Source of the DNA: Urophycis tenuis
Taxonomy: Eukaryota > Chordata > Actinopteri > Gadiformes > Phycidae
Assembly (NCBI GenBank): GCA_036785325.1
Contig: JAXIVH010000005.1
Location: 4,336,669 to 4,400,668, forward strand
Reading direction: 5' to 3'
Length of the DNA stretch: 64,000 nucleotides
The number at the start of each line of letters is the position of its first letter. Position 1 is the first letter of the stretch. Shown here in pieces: positions 1 through 12,604 of this stretch. The translations under genes were made by a program, and so were the position numbers. The notes under the pieces were generated by a model, which worked only from the letters and a program-made list of their open reading frames with translations, was not told the origin of the DNA and did no database searches.

Positions 1-119
1 AGTTAGCCTGGACAATGCGACACAATATTTAGACTATGGTGAAGTACGATCCAGCATCAGGTCATGTCCACACCAGAGAACAAACTCATCCATGCTTTTA
101 TTTTTCCATTAGCAGCTCA

Positions 120-330
120 AGCAGACCACATTACTCCAGTGTTAAGATTGCTGCACTGGCTGCCTGTTTGCCAAGTTTATAAAGCAGCCTCTGTGTTATG
201 AAGCCAGAGCTGTCGGGTCATTCTGGACTCGTCTGCCTGCTGTCCCCAGGGCTCCACCCAGGCCTGGGGAAGCAGCTTTTAGTTGTCATGTAGCACTTAC
301 CTGGAACAAACTTCAACCATACATACCTTT
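120..330 (+). mobile_element. Degenerate LINE ORF2 3' end
   Basis: From position 124 the + strand reads DHITPVLRLLHWLPVCQVYK, which resembles the region just after the reverse transcriptase domain in teleost non-LTR retrotransposons (typically ITPVL..LHWLPV). About 130 bases on, after a one-base frame change, SFSCHVALTWNKLQ can be read near 270-312. That matches the usual following segment ending in LWNKLP. In-frame stops and the frame change show a dead copy. I infer a LINE-2 or Rex-type element; the clade cannot be fixed from this fragment. Confidence 0.6.
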
Positions 331-1579
331 GAAATCAGGGCTGGTCTCTGTTTGCTGCAGCCTTTTAGGAAAGTGTGTCTGCAGTGGCGTATTTACAGCT
401 TTACCTTCTTATGCTTTTGTTTTACATTTCTATTGTTTTGTTTCATTGATGATCCTTTACATGTATGTTTTCAAAATGTCCCCTGAGCATAACGAGGAAC
501 TTGAAGGTGAATGGTGAGAATGATGTCGGGGTGGGATGTCTTACCTGTTTTAAACCTGTCAGCCCGTCAGCCGTACACAGGAACGATGACCCGGTCCGGG
601 AAGACACTAAGTTGGATTTCCCTTTACCTTCACCTTTATAATGAACCCATTATTAATATTTCAACCCAAACCCTTCTGTGATTCTGTTTTCACTCTTGCT
701 TGAGAGAAACACTTGAGCGTGTGCTGCACAGGCCAGAACACAAATGACAAATTCATATTGCATTAACTCTGACTTGATATCATGCTCTGAGGGGGTAGGG
801 TTTTTCCATTTTTACTGTTCAAATAATCATATAATATCAATAATATAATAGAATTAGAATATTATTATCAATCATGTTGATGTTTGTGGTGTGCTATCAA
901 TTCAAGCTATGAAAGAACTTATACTTTTATGTCATTGCATGCCATGATCATTTCATTGTTATAGATAAAACAATTTATTCTAAAACTGCTGGTGGTTTAC
1001 TGCTGTGAATACTAATATGATCGTTTCATTATGTTATTAAAGTGGACACACAGAAATCTCTTGACGACACTGACTTTTTGAGATCTCCTTCAATTCATTC
1101 ACTAATTCACTTCAAAAGCCATTACACGTTTGAATAATGTATAAAAACAACCACACGTCCCTTTCATACTAAATGGATTCATGGGGCTACAACTAACCAC
1201 CTGTTGCAAAATAAAGCATGTAACATAATACACAAAACTATGATATGGATCATACAGAAAGAAGGCTTATGCCGGCCAATCAGAGGCCAGCACAGAGTGG
1301 GCATAAATGCATTTGGCGAGGCACCTCACCTCAAGACATCTCTTCTGATCATAATCTATAGACTGCGGAGATTGCTTTTGCCTGTTGCCTCGTGTAATAT
1401 AGACTCAAAGGGAAGCTGCTTTGTCCTGACGATGCAGGACGTAGTCCACCCCATCCCTGTATAGCTTTCTTTTTGAAAAGCTTTTGTGATTTTCTGAATG
1501 TAAATGGATTGTGATGACGGGCAGCAGCGCAAAGCATATTTCAATGCTGAAATATCGATAGACCGATAGTCCAATCAAT

Positions 1580-1625
1580 AGATATATAGATACTGGATTA
1601 ATCCCCGAGGGGAAATCGAGATGTA
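1580..1625. mobile_element. Short retroposon tail (ATTAATCCCCGAGGGGAAAT type)
   Basis: The sequence TTAATCCCCGAGGGGAAAT, preceded by GATA-like repeats, resembles a tail that recurs widely in fish genomes as TTTATTGATCCCCGAGGGGAAATT. A second diverged copy lies in ctsd intron 6 at about 15001-15045. The family name is not certain from the sequence alone. Confidence 0.5.
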
Positions 1626-1840
1626 AACCGCAGGACACGTGAGTGCAAATGTGAATAAAGAAAAACATAGGAATTTATAGACATTAGCATAACCCTAACC
1701 CTATACTAAATATCTGTATCTTAATAAAAAAAATGTCTACCTCCTTATAAAATAAACCCCTGCATCAAAGCAATAAATCTCTGTATCTACAGTTTCCAAG
1801 AGTAACACAATATGTGTCTAATAATAAAAAGGGGGGATAT

Positions 1841-1890
1841 TGTCAGGGGGATATTGAACACTCTGCTGAGTGTTCAATATCCCCCAGACA
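1841..1890. repeat. Near-perfect 50-nt hairpin (foldback)
   Basis: Positions 1846-1863 pair perfectly with 1868-1885 (18 bp) around a 4-nt loop (TGCT, 1864-1867). One A-A mismatch (1845/1886) is followed by four more pairs (1841-1844 with 1887-1890). The stem therefore has 22 pairs in 23 positions. An 11-nt direct repeat of the stem start (GGGGGATATTG) also sits immediately upstream at 1832-1842. It lies in intergenic DNA far from any gene. It may be a remnant of a foldback or MITE element or a recent inverted duplication; a small-RNA precursor is possible but unsupported. Confidence 0.85.
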
Positions 1891-2434
1891 GGTGACCTGG
1901 CCCTGGTCCAGCCAGCAAGAGGAGGCCAACATCTGTAGTTGCGCTCCCACATAGATGCTAATACTTTGCTGTATTTTGCCATTCAATAACGTCATCTTCA
2001 TACCCCTCTAATATCCGTTTTCGTATCTTGTTCCCTAATACACTTGTATTGGTGTTTTACCTTGGATTGTGTGTGTTGAGAACATGCCTTTATATGCCAT
2101 GCCATGCAGTCTACTAGCCACATGCTAGTTAGCCTGGCCGCTGCCCTCCTGGTCAAACAAATATCATACAAAGTTATCAAGAAGGTTATCAAAAGGCAAT
2201 ATTTGAAATGTGAAAGGCTTAGCCAGCATGGCCTTAAGTCACCGTCCATTGACAAGTTTCAGTGTTCTTTTTCAGGAAAATTAAGAACGTTCTAATTAAT
2301 TCAAGAGTCTTTCACTTCAATTGAAGTCAAACGTGTGTATTAGTGTTGGACTCATTGGTTGGCAAAGCAAACAGGAAAGTGATATCATAGATAGAGTGGA
2401 CATGGATATGGATTCAGTCAGTGCAGTGAAAATA

Positions 2435-2468
2435 CTGAACAGTGGAGGTCTCCACCTCCACAGTTCAG
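2435..2468. repeat. Short hairpin, 15-bp arms with one mismatch
   Basis: Positions 2435-2449 and 2454-2468 form inverted arms with a single mismatch around a 4-nt loop (CTCC). The stem is GC-rich next to the loop (GTGGAGGT/ACCTCCAC). No gene or known element explains it. Confidence 0.75.
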
Positions 2469-2887
2469 AGTTATTGGAGTGCAATCAAATATCTCTGTTT
2501 GATTGGATGCTTCTTTATCAAAATAAAGTATCAAAAAACAGAAATAGCAGGTGGTTTAATAAATACAATTATCGTTCTGCATATTTTGTAATCATGCTCA
2601 ATCCTACTTAAACACTCTAAATTAAAATTCATGGATTTAAAGCATGCAATGCTGTCACTTAAAAAGTGATATGATGACCCAGGCAGACAACTCAAAAGGC
2701 CTTGATGAATGATGGTGTCCATGGGTACGACATTAGCAGCACTTTAATCACTCTTTGTAACTTGGCACTTAGTCAGAGATGTTGTATACTAGCAATGGTT
2801 AACCTAGCAATTGGAATGCTTGAAACTTGTTCTGGTGACTTTCTTACTTTATTAGCAGCAATTAAATGTTTCACCTTCTTCTGACAA

Positions 2888-2955
2888 ATGTACTCTTTGT
2901 AAGTCACTTTGGATAAAAGCATCTGCTAAATGCCCTAAATGTAAATGTAAATGCG
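2888..2955 (+). mobile_element. Common teleost SINE/L2-type 3' tail
   Basis: The stretch TAAGTCACTTTGGATAAAAG, then CATCTGCTAAATG and AAATGTAAATGTAAATG, matches a very common interspersed repeat end in fish genomes (GTAAGTCGCTTTGGATAAAA-type, with a short TAAATG tandem tail). Only the 3' end is recognisable. Which family it belongs to is not determined. Confidence 0.6.
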
Positions 2956-3430
2956 AACTAGCATGATCTGTTCATCAACACATAGCAAATGTTTTGGTAT
3001 TGACGAACAACGGAGCCTTATCTTTGTGAGTGGGTGTTGCATATCATTTCAAGTGATCTTATGTATTTCCTGTTGACAGTACATTGTACTCTGAATATAT
3101 AAGATATGTATATATATATATTTTTTAATATAATTTTTATTTATTTTATTATCTGGGGGGCCACATAATTTTGCTGGTCAGCTCTAGTTGTCAGCCCCTG
3201 CTCCAGGGACTGACCTTTATGTAGAAGAAATAGGTGGGAATTTGCATGACGGAAATGTAAGAATTTTTAACAGATACTACCCAGGTCTGACTTGTCAGAG
3301 CTTTAAGACCAGAATCTCTGAGAGCCTTAGGCAGAAAAAGGAATGAAGGTATGCTTATAAGTAGATCTCTGATAATCTGCTGAGATTACTGCATTTCAGC
3401 AGCTACTTCAATGAGCTATACAACAACAAC

Positions 3431-3440
3431 AACACACACA

Positions 3441-3494
<54 letters not shown>
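3431..3494. repeat. (CA)n microsatellite
   Basis: A nearly pure CA dinucleotide tract, preceded by CAA repeats. The ORFs through it on the minus strand are repeat translations. Confidence 0.95.
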
Positions 3495-3499
<5 letters not shown>

Positions 3500-3946
3500 G
3501 CCATGCTTGAGTGGTTCAATGTTTTGACTATTTGCCGTATCCGCTCGAATCAAGTGATCAAGAGTGCCTTTACAAATGTTGGATCGTTTTATTTTCATTG
3601 TACGGCTGTCTGTGCATTCAGGGGGACGTATTACACGTGATTTAAACCACATTGGTCATTCAAAGCAGTAGAACCATAATTAGAGTCGTACGACACCTCT
3701 GTAGAAAGGTTCTCCATTGGCAGTAAAAAAAAAAAAAAGGAATATACAAACAAGAATGCACGCATATAAACGATGACAGTGTTGTGGTTAACAAAATTAC
3801 GGTAGGATCCATGCAGCCAGCCATCCATGCAGCTGAAGAAAACAACTTAGCCTGCACCCCATTGCAATACATGCAAATGTAAGTAAGCAGTACGCGGATG
3901 CGGAAACCTAGTTGGGATTCATGCCGGAGGTAACGGTGGGCGGGGA

Positions 3947-3968
3947 GGGGGGGGGGGGGGGGGGGGGG
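3947..3968. repeat. Poly-G run (22 G)
   Basis: Twenty-two consecutive G on the + strand followed by T and five more G. It is one of 17 G/C homopolymers of at least 12 bases in the window. Confidence 0.95.
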
Positions 3969-4982
3969 TGGGGGACCCAGGGGGTTCCCTGGGTGACATG
4001 GGTGCTTTGCTTTCCCACCTTCAGTACTGCATGTCCCAAAAAAAAACTGCTGTGGACACTGGTTACTGCTGTCAAGGGAAGACATTGTGAACATACTCCA
4101 AACTTGGCCTCAGAATCCAATCTTTAATCATATCTTAAAACGCAAGCCTAAAATTGGGACAGCACTTGACCTCCTTTCGGCTGTAGGTTTATTTATATCA
4201 TAGCTGTAATCCTCTTTGCTAATTCCCTGTGTTTTCGTCTATGGCTGCATACAATCAAAGCAGACAATATAGGCGAGGTAGACACGTCCAATTCTTGTGT
4301 CTTAACGTCCGATCATAATCAGGTCATCCAACCAGTCTGTGGGGGTGTACAGTCTGGTAATCAACACACGCTAGTGGGAATGAATGTGTAGCGTTTGAGT
4401 CATCCTACGTCGCACATATGCATTTCTTCCTATACATCTGTTGATCACAGCGCTGCCCAGTTCTGTAGATTTGATACGTGTTCACTCAAATGCTGTACTT
4501 TAGTGCCCCCTGTGGGTGGTAATAGTGATGAGCAGCCAAGTATCCAGTAGACGAGATGCCAACACAAAATACAGTGAATATGTCACGTTGACGTCATGTG
4601 TGTGTGTAAAAAGAATAGCGAAAACAGGCAATTTAACAATCATCATATTAAAAAAAATTGTCATAATTTTGACTGGCAGTATATTTTGCCTACATTCTCT
4701 CATGCATTAGGTTGCAACAAATAATGTTTCTAGTAAAAGGCCTACATAATTGTATGTACTATGACAGTTGGCAACAATGCATTTATTTATCATTCCAGAC
4801 AGAGCAATGTTATCTAAACAAATAAGACTTGTCTTGGTTTTAACATTGTCCCCTAAACAATGTAACCAGAATGTGGTTGTATTTGTCTGCATGTGGCCAG
4901 ACTTAAGGGACCACCAAATGAAACTCACGTGACATCATGCCACTGTATGCCTCTTGTTCCCACACAGAGGAGTGAAGAGGGG

Positions 4983-5194
<212 letters not shown>

Positions 5195-5755
5195 GCAGTC
5201 TCCGTGCAGTGACACAGGGTTAAATGTGAAGTACACCCCCAACCCGCCCCCCCCCACCCCCCAATGTGAACACAGTGTCTCTCAGTTTATTCTGATGTAT
5301 AAGGGATGTCCAACAACCAGCCCATGGACGTCCATTAAACATACATTGAGCCGAACGGGGAATCTCTAAGCCCACTGTGACCCCTTCCAGTATAGCTGCA
5401 CATGACAAGAAAAAGCTGCCCTACATCGTCATGGAAACGTCTTTAACCAACATTCCTCCTCAGATTCCTGCCCGGGCTTGGTGAACACGGGTGGCTGTAA
5501 CGTGCGGAAAGGCGACCCATCGAGCTAAAACAGATGCAAGTATTTTTTGTAGGAGGTAGTGAGTCGCGCCGTTGGACAGCCACTCGGGCCAATATATGCC
5601 CCGTAAAATGAAGTCACAAACATTGCGACTGTAGTCGACTCCCACTCGCCGGGGACGAGCACAGACGGGGCATTATGTGGAGAAGTACCAGCTGGTACCA
5701 CGGTGCCCTCATCCTCCTCGCCACTTCATTCACTGGACCCTCCTGAGGCTGGGAC

Positions 5756-8700
5756 ATGGACGAGAAACCTGGACACAAACCTGCCAACCTTCTGCTGGGA
5801 TGCGTGCTGCTCGCCTCCTTTTGCACCCTGTGTTGTGCGCAAAAGAGTAAGGGGGACATTTCAGGTTTTTCCTTTTTGTTTCTTTTTTCTTTTTGGTTTT
5901 TGTTTGTTAAGTGAATTTGGCAAGAGTTGTGCATGTCATTGAAATGCTTGTCTGGTTAAGGGGCCCAAGTGTGTGGTTCTTGGTCTGTTCTTATTCGTGG
6001 GGAGTTTGTCGTTGGCATTCAGTCTCAAGTGCAGTAAAAAAACACCTCCAGTTGTTGTGAATGAACAAGCGTTATCACGCATTGCTCCTGCCTGCTGTCC
6101 CTTTTCTCTGCCGCAGTTTGTACTGTTCTCCCGGGCTCCGTGTTCGTACCGGAGAACAACACTGTTGATGTTGTGGTCGCAAAAATCAACGCTGACAGCG
6201 ACGTGAGGCTGACCGTCGTTAAAAACCCAGAGGATCTCTTTTTCTTAAAGGGGAATGAAGTGTTGGTGAAGAAAGGCCTGGACTATGAGGTAATCTGCCA
6301 TGACTGGAAGTGCTGTTTCTTTGTCACCGTGGGTCACAGTGCGGGCCACACTGAGGGAGGCGTAATGAAAACAGAGCACTACAATAACTCCTTGGGGGCC
6401 ACAGGCTAGGTTGTCCCCTGGCAGGGGGGCTGGAATGACTTATGGTTACCAGTTACTATTACAAAGGGTAATGACAGGAGGAAAGAAATGTAGTCATTTT
6501 ATGTTGGAACAAATTCTATGCAGACACAGAAGTAATGTGCAAGCCGTACTGTATTGGGCTTTAGTTGAAGAGCTTAAGGGAATGCGGGGATCAAAACAAA
6601 CATGGAGTCATGCTGTTTATTTGTCTTGTACGTGAACAGTGGCCACTTGTTCATTTAGCAAAAGGAGTTAAAGTGCATTGGCAGTTTCACTACAGGATTA
6701 AACCTGCACTATGTCATTTTTCTGCTGCAACTATTTACAAGTCCAAAAGGGGCCCATCCATGAGTCAATCAATCCAGTTCCCCCCCCCCCCCCCCCCCCC
6801 CCCCCTCCACCCCACCGTGGGAATATCTCAATGCAATGTAATTCAAGTTTCCTGGACTTTGATAACAACACTTCAACAAAACAACAGTATTTGTAGTTTG
6901 GTTTTCATAAGGTCCTGTAAAAAACATGTTGGTGTTCCCTGGCTGGAAGACACGCCGGCAGATTTGTTTGTAAATAACATGTCTTGACCATCTTAACATT
7001 AATTCCGATGATTTAACAGCTATAACTGTTTTCTACAACTCAAGCCACTAGAGGCTGCCAATGGGAAGCCTTACATAGTGCAGATTTAAATCACAATTCA
7101 AGTTATTATCCACGATGGCAAATTGACATCAGAGCATTATTAGTCATATATATATATATATACAACGTATATATATATATATAAAAAAGCATCTGTGTTG
7201 GACGCCCTGTTGAAATGGTTGGCATGTAGTTTACTGAACCATTGTTTGTGTTTAAACTGTGTGTTTCTCTCAGTCAACATCCATCACAGGGGCCATGGTG
7301 GTGCAGGTGCAGTGCAGCAGAGCCGGCTCCAGATCAGTGAGTAGAGCGTGCAGAAGTACACCCGCTACAAAAGCAAAAACAATACCATGCAATGTCAGAC
7401 AGTCAGTGATTCCATTGCCTACGTTGTTGATGCCGTGTTGGGATCTTAACCCGTATGTTGCACAATACCATTTGACTGCATTGTTATTTTCAGTCCATTT
7501 GAAATTGTCCTAATGCAGATGTTTGTTTGTCTTCCAGGTCAATGTCTCGGTCAAAGTGTTTGTCGAAAATGTCAACGATAACCCGCCAAACTTTTTACAG
7601 GACCACTATGTTCTAGAAGTGAATGAGGTCAGCAAAGGTCTCGTTTCTCCCAGCATTGTGTGTGTTGAGAGGGCCGTGAGACATTGTGCTGATGTTTTGT
7701 CTGCTGTAGCTCAGCCCGCTGAACTCCAGCGTTGGAGTCGTCGAGGCTTCGGATATTGACTCAGAGGTGCTGTACTATCGCTTGGAGCCCACCACAGTAA
7801 GTACTATATATATATATATAAAATAAAGAAAGGACAAAATGTTGTCATTGGATTTCGAATGACACATATTTAGAGAAAACATACAGTACATGCTTAATAA
7901 CAAACATTTTGTGTTTTCTTTGTGTGTTACTCCAGGACAAGTATTTCCGTCTTGAGAACATCAACACTCCGAGGATACTCGTCCAGAATATATTGGACTA
8001 CGACGTGATACAGAAGATCAATCTGGTGTTGCATGTCCAGGTACCGTGTCCCACTCTCTACAGAAGCGCTTTGGGCCGGTTCGGGGATCGCGTCTGACCC
8101 CTTGACCCCTGTGACCTATTCTCAGGACATACTCAACGGGTCCACCTCCAACAAGCCCTTCTTCACGTCGGTGGCCACCATCACGGTCCACGTGAAGGAC
8201 ATCGACAACCGGCCTCCGTGGTACCAGCCCTGCGTGAGGGCCAACTTAGGGATGGCCAAGTTATGTGTGAGCACAGGCTACAAGGGCAGGGTCAACCTGA
8301 CTGAGAAAGAGGTGAGGCTCCGGGGTAAGCTCTCTGAGGGGACCTCCTGTCTGTGGCTGCCTCGTTGGTTAAATGCTGGGGAACGTCATTTGGAGAAAGC
8401 AGCCATATTTTGAAAGTGTCCAACCGTAAAAATGTTTCCACTCCCTTCAGGTCTCCATTCCAAGTTCCACCCCCCCACCCAAAACACATGAAACATTGTT
8501 GCAGTAAAAAGCTCTAAATAGCAAGGCATCATGCCGTGCTTAATTGATTATTGTGCAGATGCAGCAATAAAATGAACCAATGTGGAATTATGTCAATTAA
8601 GATGTATTGCAATCTATTAGGGAACTGCTCTGAAAACTTAATTCCCCACGTTGCGCAACAATGTCAGAAGAGCTAATAACACTTTTTTGCAGTTGCAGTC

Positions 8701-11489
8701 ATTTTCAGTTGACAGACATTGAACAAATAACTTCAATAATATAATGTTTGATGCCTCTTGGATTCTATTCACAGGAGGGGAACCTGATATTGGAGCCAGG
8801 TCCTCTGTACGCAAGGGATGGAGACAAGAATAGAAGCGAGGCAATAAGCTACAAAATACTCAGAGGTTCGGCAAATCGCATCGTCCTTTAAGTTTGCATT
8901 AATGTCAGGCGGTTTTCCATGCTGTCGTTGTAACCTACATGGGCATTTCTCTGTGTTTCTCCAGGGAACGAGGGCAACATCTTCCAGATTAATGAAGACA
9001 CAGGAAACATCTCCATGGTTAAGGCTGCCGACATCGTCGGTCCAATCACCCTCACTGTTCTGGTACCGCCCCTCTCTCCCTTGCATCACGACCACTGACC
9101 CAAACTAGAAATCCCAGTTGGGACAGAGGCTGACGTGTCTTCATCCTTGCTGTGGAGTTACAGGCTTCACAGGTCACCAACCGGGATCAGTTTGCCGTCA
9201 CACAGGTGACCATTGAGGTGATGAAGAAGAGCAGGAACCCCCCGCGCTTCGACCGAGAACGCTACGAGGGCTTCATCTACAGCACCTCCGTGCCCGAGAG
9301 CATGATCCTGCGCGACCGCGCCTCCAACAGACCCTACAGGGTCAGGGCCGGGGACGAGGACTTTGCGACTGTGAGTGATGACGTTCACAACGTGTATTCC
9401 ATAAGAGGTAGAACCAAGATCTGAAATGTCTTCCTCATTTGTGAGTAGAGATGATAGAATGAATGGATGGAAAGGGCTAAAGAAAGGAAACAATGAAGAA
9501 ATGACCCGATTAATCAATTACCCGATCAATCCATTCATCCAATGATCATGCTATCCGATACTGACTGTCTGACTGGGGTTCAGGTACATTCTGTAGGACA
9601 CCTGTGTGCGGGGCTAACAGACAGACTTCTCCCTCTGCGCGTGGCGTGCGTTTCAGGGGGTGAACCCTGATGTCCGGTACGAGGTGCAGTACAGCAGCTA
9701 CGTCAACGTCACCGCCGAGGGCTTTGTCATCCTGAAGCGGGTGGTGAAGACAGAATCCTTTGCGCTGCAGGTGACCTGACAAACGCACACGGCCGACTCA
9801 CCCGGTTCAGGACCTGCTGGTGCAACGCGGTCTTGTGCGTAACTCTGCCCTGTGGTTTCATTTCATCTCGTTGAAGCTCAAGGCGGTGGACACTACGACG
9901 GGGGAGTTCGGCACAGCGGCCCTCACAGTGCAGGTCATACCTGGTAAGACCACTCAGCTCACAGCTCGTCCCAATGCTGAGCAGCATTAGGACACAGAGT
10001 AGACCGGACGGTCACTGTTGCGCCTGGCCTACAGTGATGCCGCTCGCGGCTTTCTCGAGAACCGCTCATCCAAGCGACCTCACACTGGCTTGAAGTCCAT
10101 CGGATGAACGGTGGTCGGGAAAAGAGAGACGGGGAGACGACTCGAATTATAATTAGAAACGCAAAATATTAATCGAAAAATTAAAATCACCAATTTAACT
10201 CCGACTAGAAGTTTGATTTGCATCTTTGTGTACATCTGTGTGCCCAAACCCTCCCAGCGGTTGCTGTGCCGTCTCAGATCGGGGGAGGCTACCGTGCTGG
10301 GGACATGGCGCTGCTGGGCCTGATCATGGCCGCCCTGCTGGTTCTCTGCCTCATCGTGATCGGCTTCTTGATATCACACGTGTGGAAGGGGAACACCAAC
10401 GTCCATAAATTATCCGAGGTCAGCACCGGCGAGTATTGATTGCTATAAAGGGATGACGTACTGTGTATTTGGATTTACTGTCTGAGTGGTATTCGTTGAC
10501 AGTTTGGAATTACGGTGAAGGACAAAATGGAGGTCAAAGATTCATTTTTCTTTCTTAGAGAATGCCTTAAATGTAAAAGAAAAAAATATGCTTTCACACA
10601 CGTAGGCCTATTTCTTTTTAGAAATGTCCAAATGTTCCATTTGCAGCTAAGGTCCTAGATCACTGCTGCAAACTGTGCTGTGAATTTGAATCTCCTGTGC
10701 AGACCTTTTTCATGAACATCTCTCTGCCGGGGGGGTCAGAAGGGCTCTGTGTTACATCTGAGCCACTGAACATAGCACACACTAGAGGGATGTCATCTGT
10801 AAAGACGAACAACTCCGGCACATCCAAACCCCGGTGCACATTAACCACAGGCACCTTCCTGCTCTCCGCAGTGCCTGAGCCCTTGCCTGCGCTCCAAACA
10901 GCACAAGGGCGGCCACAGGGACTCCATGCAGTACACCAACGATGGCTTCCAGAACGAGAGCGACCCGAGCCGTGGCGGCGGCGGCGGCGGCGGCCGGCGC
11001 TGGAACAGCTCCGCCGGCAAGCGCACCACCGTGCCCCAGGCCCGGGGACGGGTGATCCCCATGGAGCGACGCGGCCACCACTGCTCCTCCTGCGGCCTCT
11101 ACACCAACCACGTGCCCAAGGGCAGCCCCCTGGCCCGGGCGTCGGGCCGCATCTGGGAGGACCTCGACGCCAAGCTCAAGCGACGGAAGCGGGAGGGCCA
11201 GAAGACGGTGTGGTTCAAGGAGAGCGAGGACTCCTCGGACATCGAGGTGGAGATCATCCCGGACACGGTGGGCCGGGTGACGGAGGAGACGGCGGAGGAG
11301 ATGGACGCGGAGATGGAAGCGGCGGCCGGGGAGACGGCGGCGCCGGCGCCGTCAGAGGCCGCCGGGGAGGAGGACGCAAAGACGGAACCCGGCGAGGATG
11401 CGGGTGCTGGAGGTAGTGACTCTGCCACGGAGGGAGAGAGCCAGGAGGTGAACGGAGAAGGACATGAAAACACGGGAGGTGCCCCGTAG
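5756..11489 (+). CDS. cdhr5: Cadherin-related family member 5-like protein
   Basis: A single-pass membrane cadherin, 716 aa. Coding exons: 5756-5846, 6117-6289, 7274-7336, 7538-7627, 7710-7796, 7936-8040, 8126-8311, 8775-8865, 8965-9062, 9164-9370, 9657-9770, 9877-9943, 10258-10418, 10872-11489. All phases chain. The ATG opens a signal peptide (LLLGCVLLASFCTLCCA). The ectodomain has degenerate cadherin repeats with calcium-site linkers ENVNDNPP and DIDNRPP. A transmembrane helix lies at about residues 475-497, followed by a 205-residue tail with a Gly run, a CSSC motif and an acidic Ala/Glu-rich end. In mammals CDHR5 joins microvilli of the intestinal and kidney brush border. Family choice rests on architecture and on CTSD next door, since both genes lie on human 11p15.5. 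The mucin-like repeats of human CDHR5 are absent, and the C-terminus (GGAP) is not a class I PDZ ligand. The exon 8 donor (GTTCGG) and exon 12 acceptor (TTGAAG) are weak. Another CDHR subfamily is possible. Confidence 0.75.
6781..6805. repeat. Poly-C run (25 C) in cdhr5-like intron 2
   Basis: Twenty-five consecutive C on the + strand within the intron between 6289 and 7274. ORFs that read through it as poly-Pro are artefacts. Confidence 0.95.
7143..7182. repeat. (AT)n tract with central ACAACGT, hairpin-forming
   Basis: Two TA-repeat arms flank a short non-repetitive centre in cdhr5-like intron 2, so the tract can fold back on itself. A shorter TA tract lies in intron 5 at about 7806-7820. 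Confidence 0.85.
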
Positions 11490-12402
11490 AAACCCCATTT
11501 TTCTAAACAATTGCTTCAGTAGGCCTAGTCTATTGGAGATGGGTTCACAAAACTGAACAAAGTGCTGTTTGTTCTCGTGTTACTTTCTGGATATGTCAAC
11601 AACGGAGGACTCTGTAATATGAAGCTGAATTCTTGATGATTCAGCATCGCTGGAAACCGGCCCATCCCCGTTTCTACATCTCAACTTCGGAGAACAGTGA
11701 ATGAATGGCACGGAGTTGCCATTAGAAAATACCCAAAGAACCTCATTTGTTTCAGTTTTCAATTATGTGGATTATTAAGCAAGTTGTTAATGACCTTAAA
11801 AGATTACTTTTTTTTTGCCAGCCCGTGAGACCGCCCTGATCTTGCGCGTTCACGTTGGGTTTCTCTTCCGAAATGCAGCATTTTAAAACCTGGATGTTCT
11901 CAAAAAGCCTAACAGGTGAACACGTGGTCGTCTAGGAGATAGATAGCTATACGGTACTTTCGCCGGGGGCAAAACCCTGCTCGACCGGGCGGGGCACCAC
12001 TTTTGTCATCATCTACTACCGTGAGACGTCAATTTCCCTGTAGAGTGCAAAAAAACATATCGACCACTACACCGACTGACGGCGTCAGCGGGTGACCGCT
12101 CTGTATCGCAGACCACATAATACCATCTGCAGTGGTATTAGCTTTGATAGTGGATGATGTGCACCATGCACATGGTAACCGCTTAATCACAGGAATGTCA
12201 CGCAGGCACATACATGTGCCCACGCAGTAGTGTGTGGGTAACGCATGGGGGGGGCATGCCTCTTGTGAATACTAAAAAACAGATAAGGGACTTTCCTGTG
12301 GAGTTTATTTCATTGATGTTGAAGATAACCATTTGTGATAAGAGTATGTTAATATAAAAGCTGACATTTTGTATAGAGTGGAAAGTGTAGTTTTGAAAGA
12401 AT

Positions 12403-12408
12403 AATAAA
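12403..12408 (+). terminator. Poly(A) signal for the cdhr5-like gene
   Basis: AATAAA on the + strand about 0.9 kb after the stop codon, the best-placed canonical signal before the convergent neighbour. The cleavage site would be about 15-25 nt further on. Confidence 0.55.
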
Positions 12409-12598
12409 CATTGAAAGATATGTCACTGCCATTGCTGTGAATTGCTTCATCCATTGCAATTAAATTGCCTCTTAAGTATTTTATATGGAAGTTCCCTAAA
12501 GTCCACAGACATAATAGACATTAATTAGATGGAAGGCCTTCAACTAGATTGAACCAATTGTTTAAATAAAATAAGCAACATGTCTGTCATTCAACTGT

Positions 12599-12604
12599 TT
12601 TTAT
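12599..12604 (-). terminator. Poly(A) signal for ctsd
   Basis: TTTATT on the + strand is AATAAA on the minus strand, about 390 nt beyond the ctsd stop codon. It is the first well-placed canonical signal, which suggests the two convergent transcripts end without overlapping. Confidence 0.5.

Noticed and set aside
1690..1702. Telomere-like AACCCTAACCCT
   Set aside because: Only two repeat units. This is too short to call an interstitial telomeric site.
11099..11473. Minus-strand ORF of 124 codons
   Set aside because: It lies antisense to the last cdhr5-like exon and is open only because of GC-rich codon usage.
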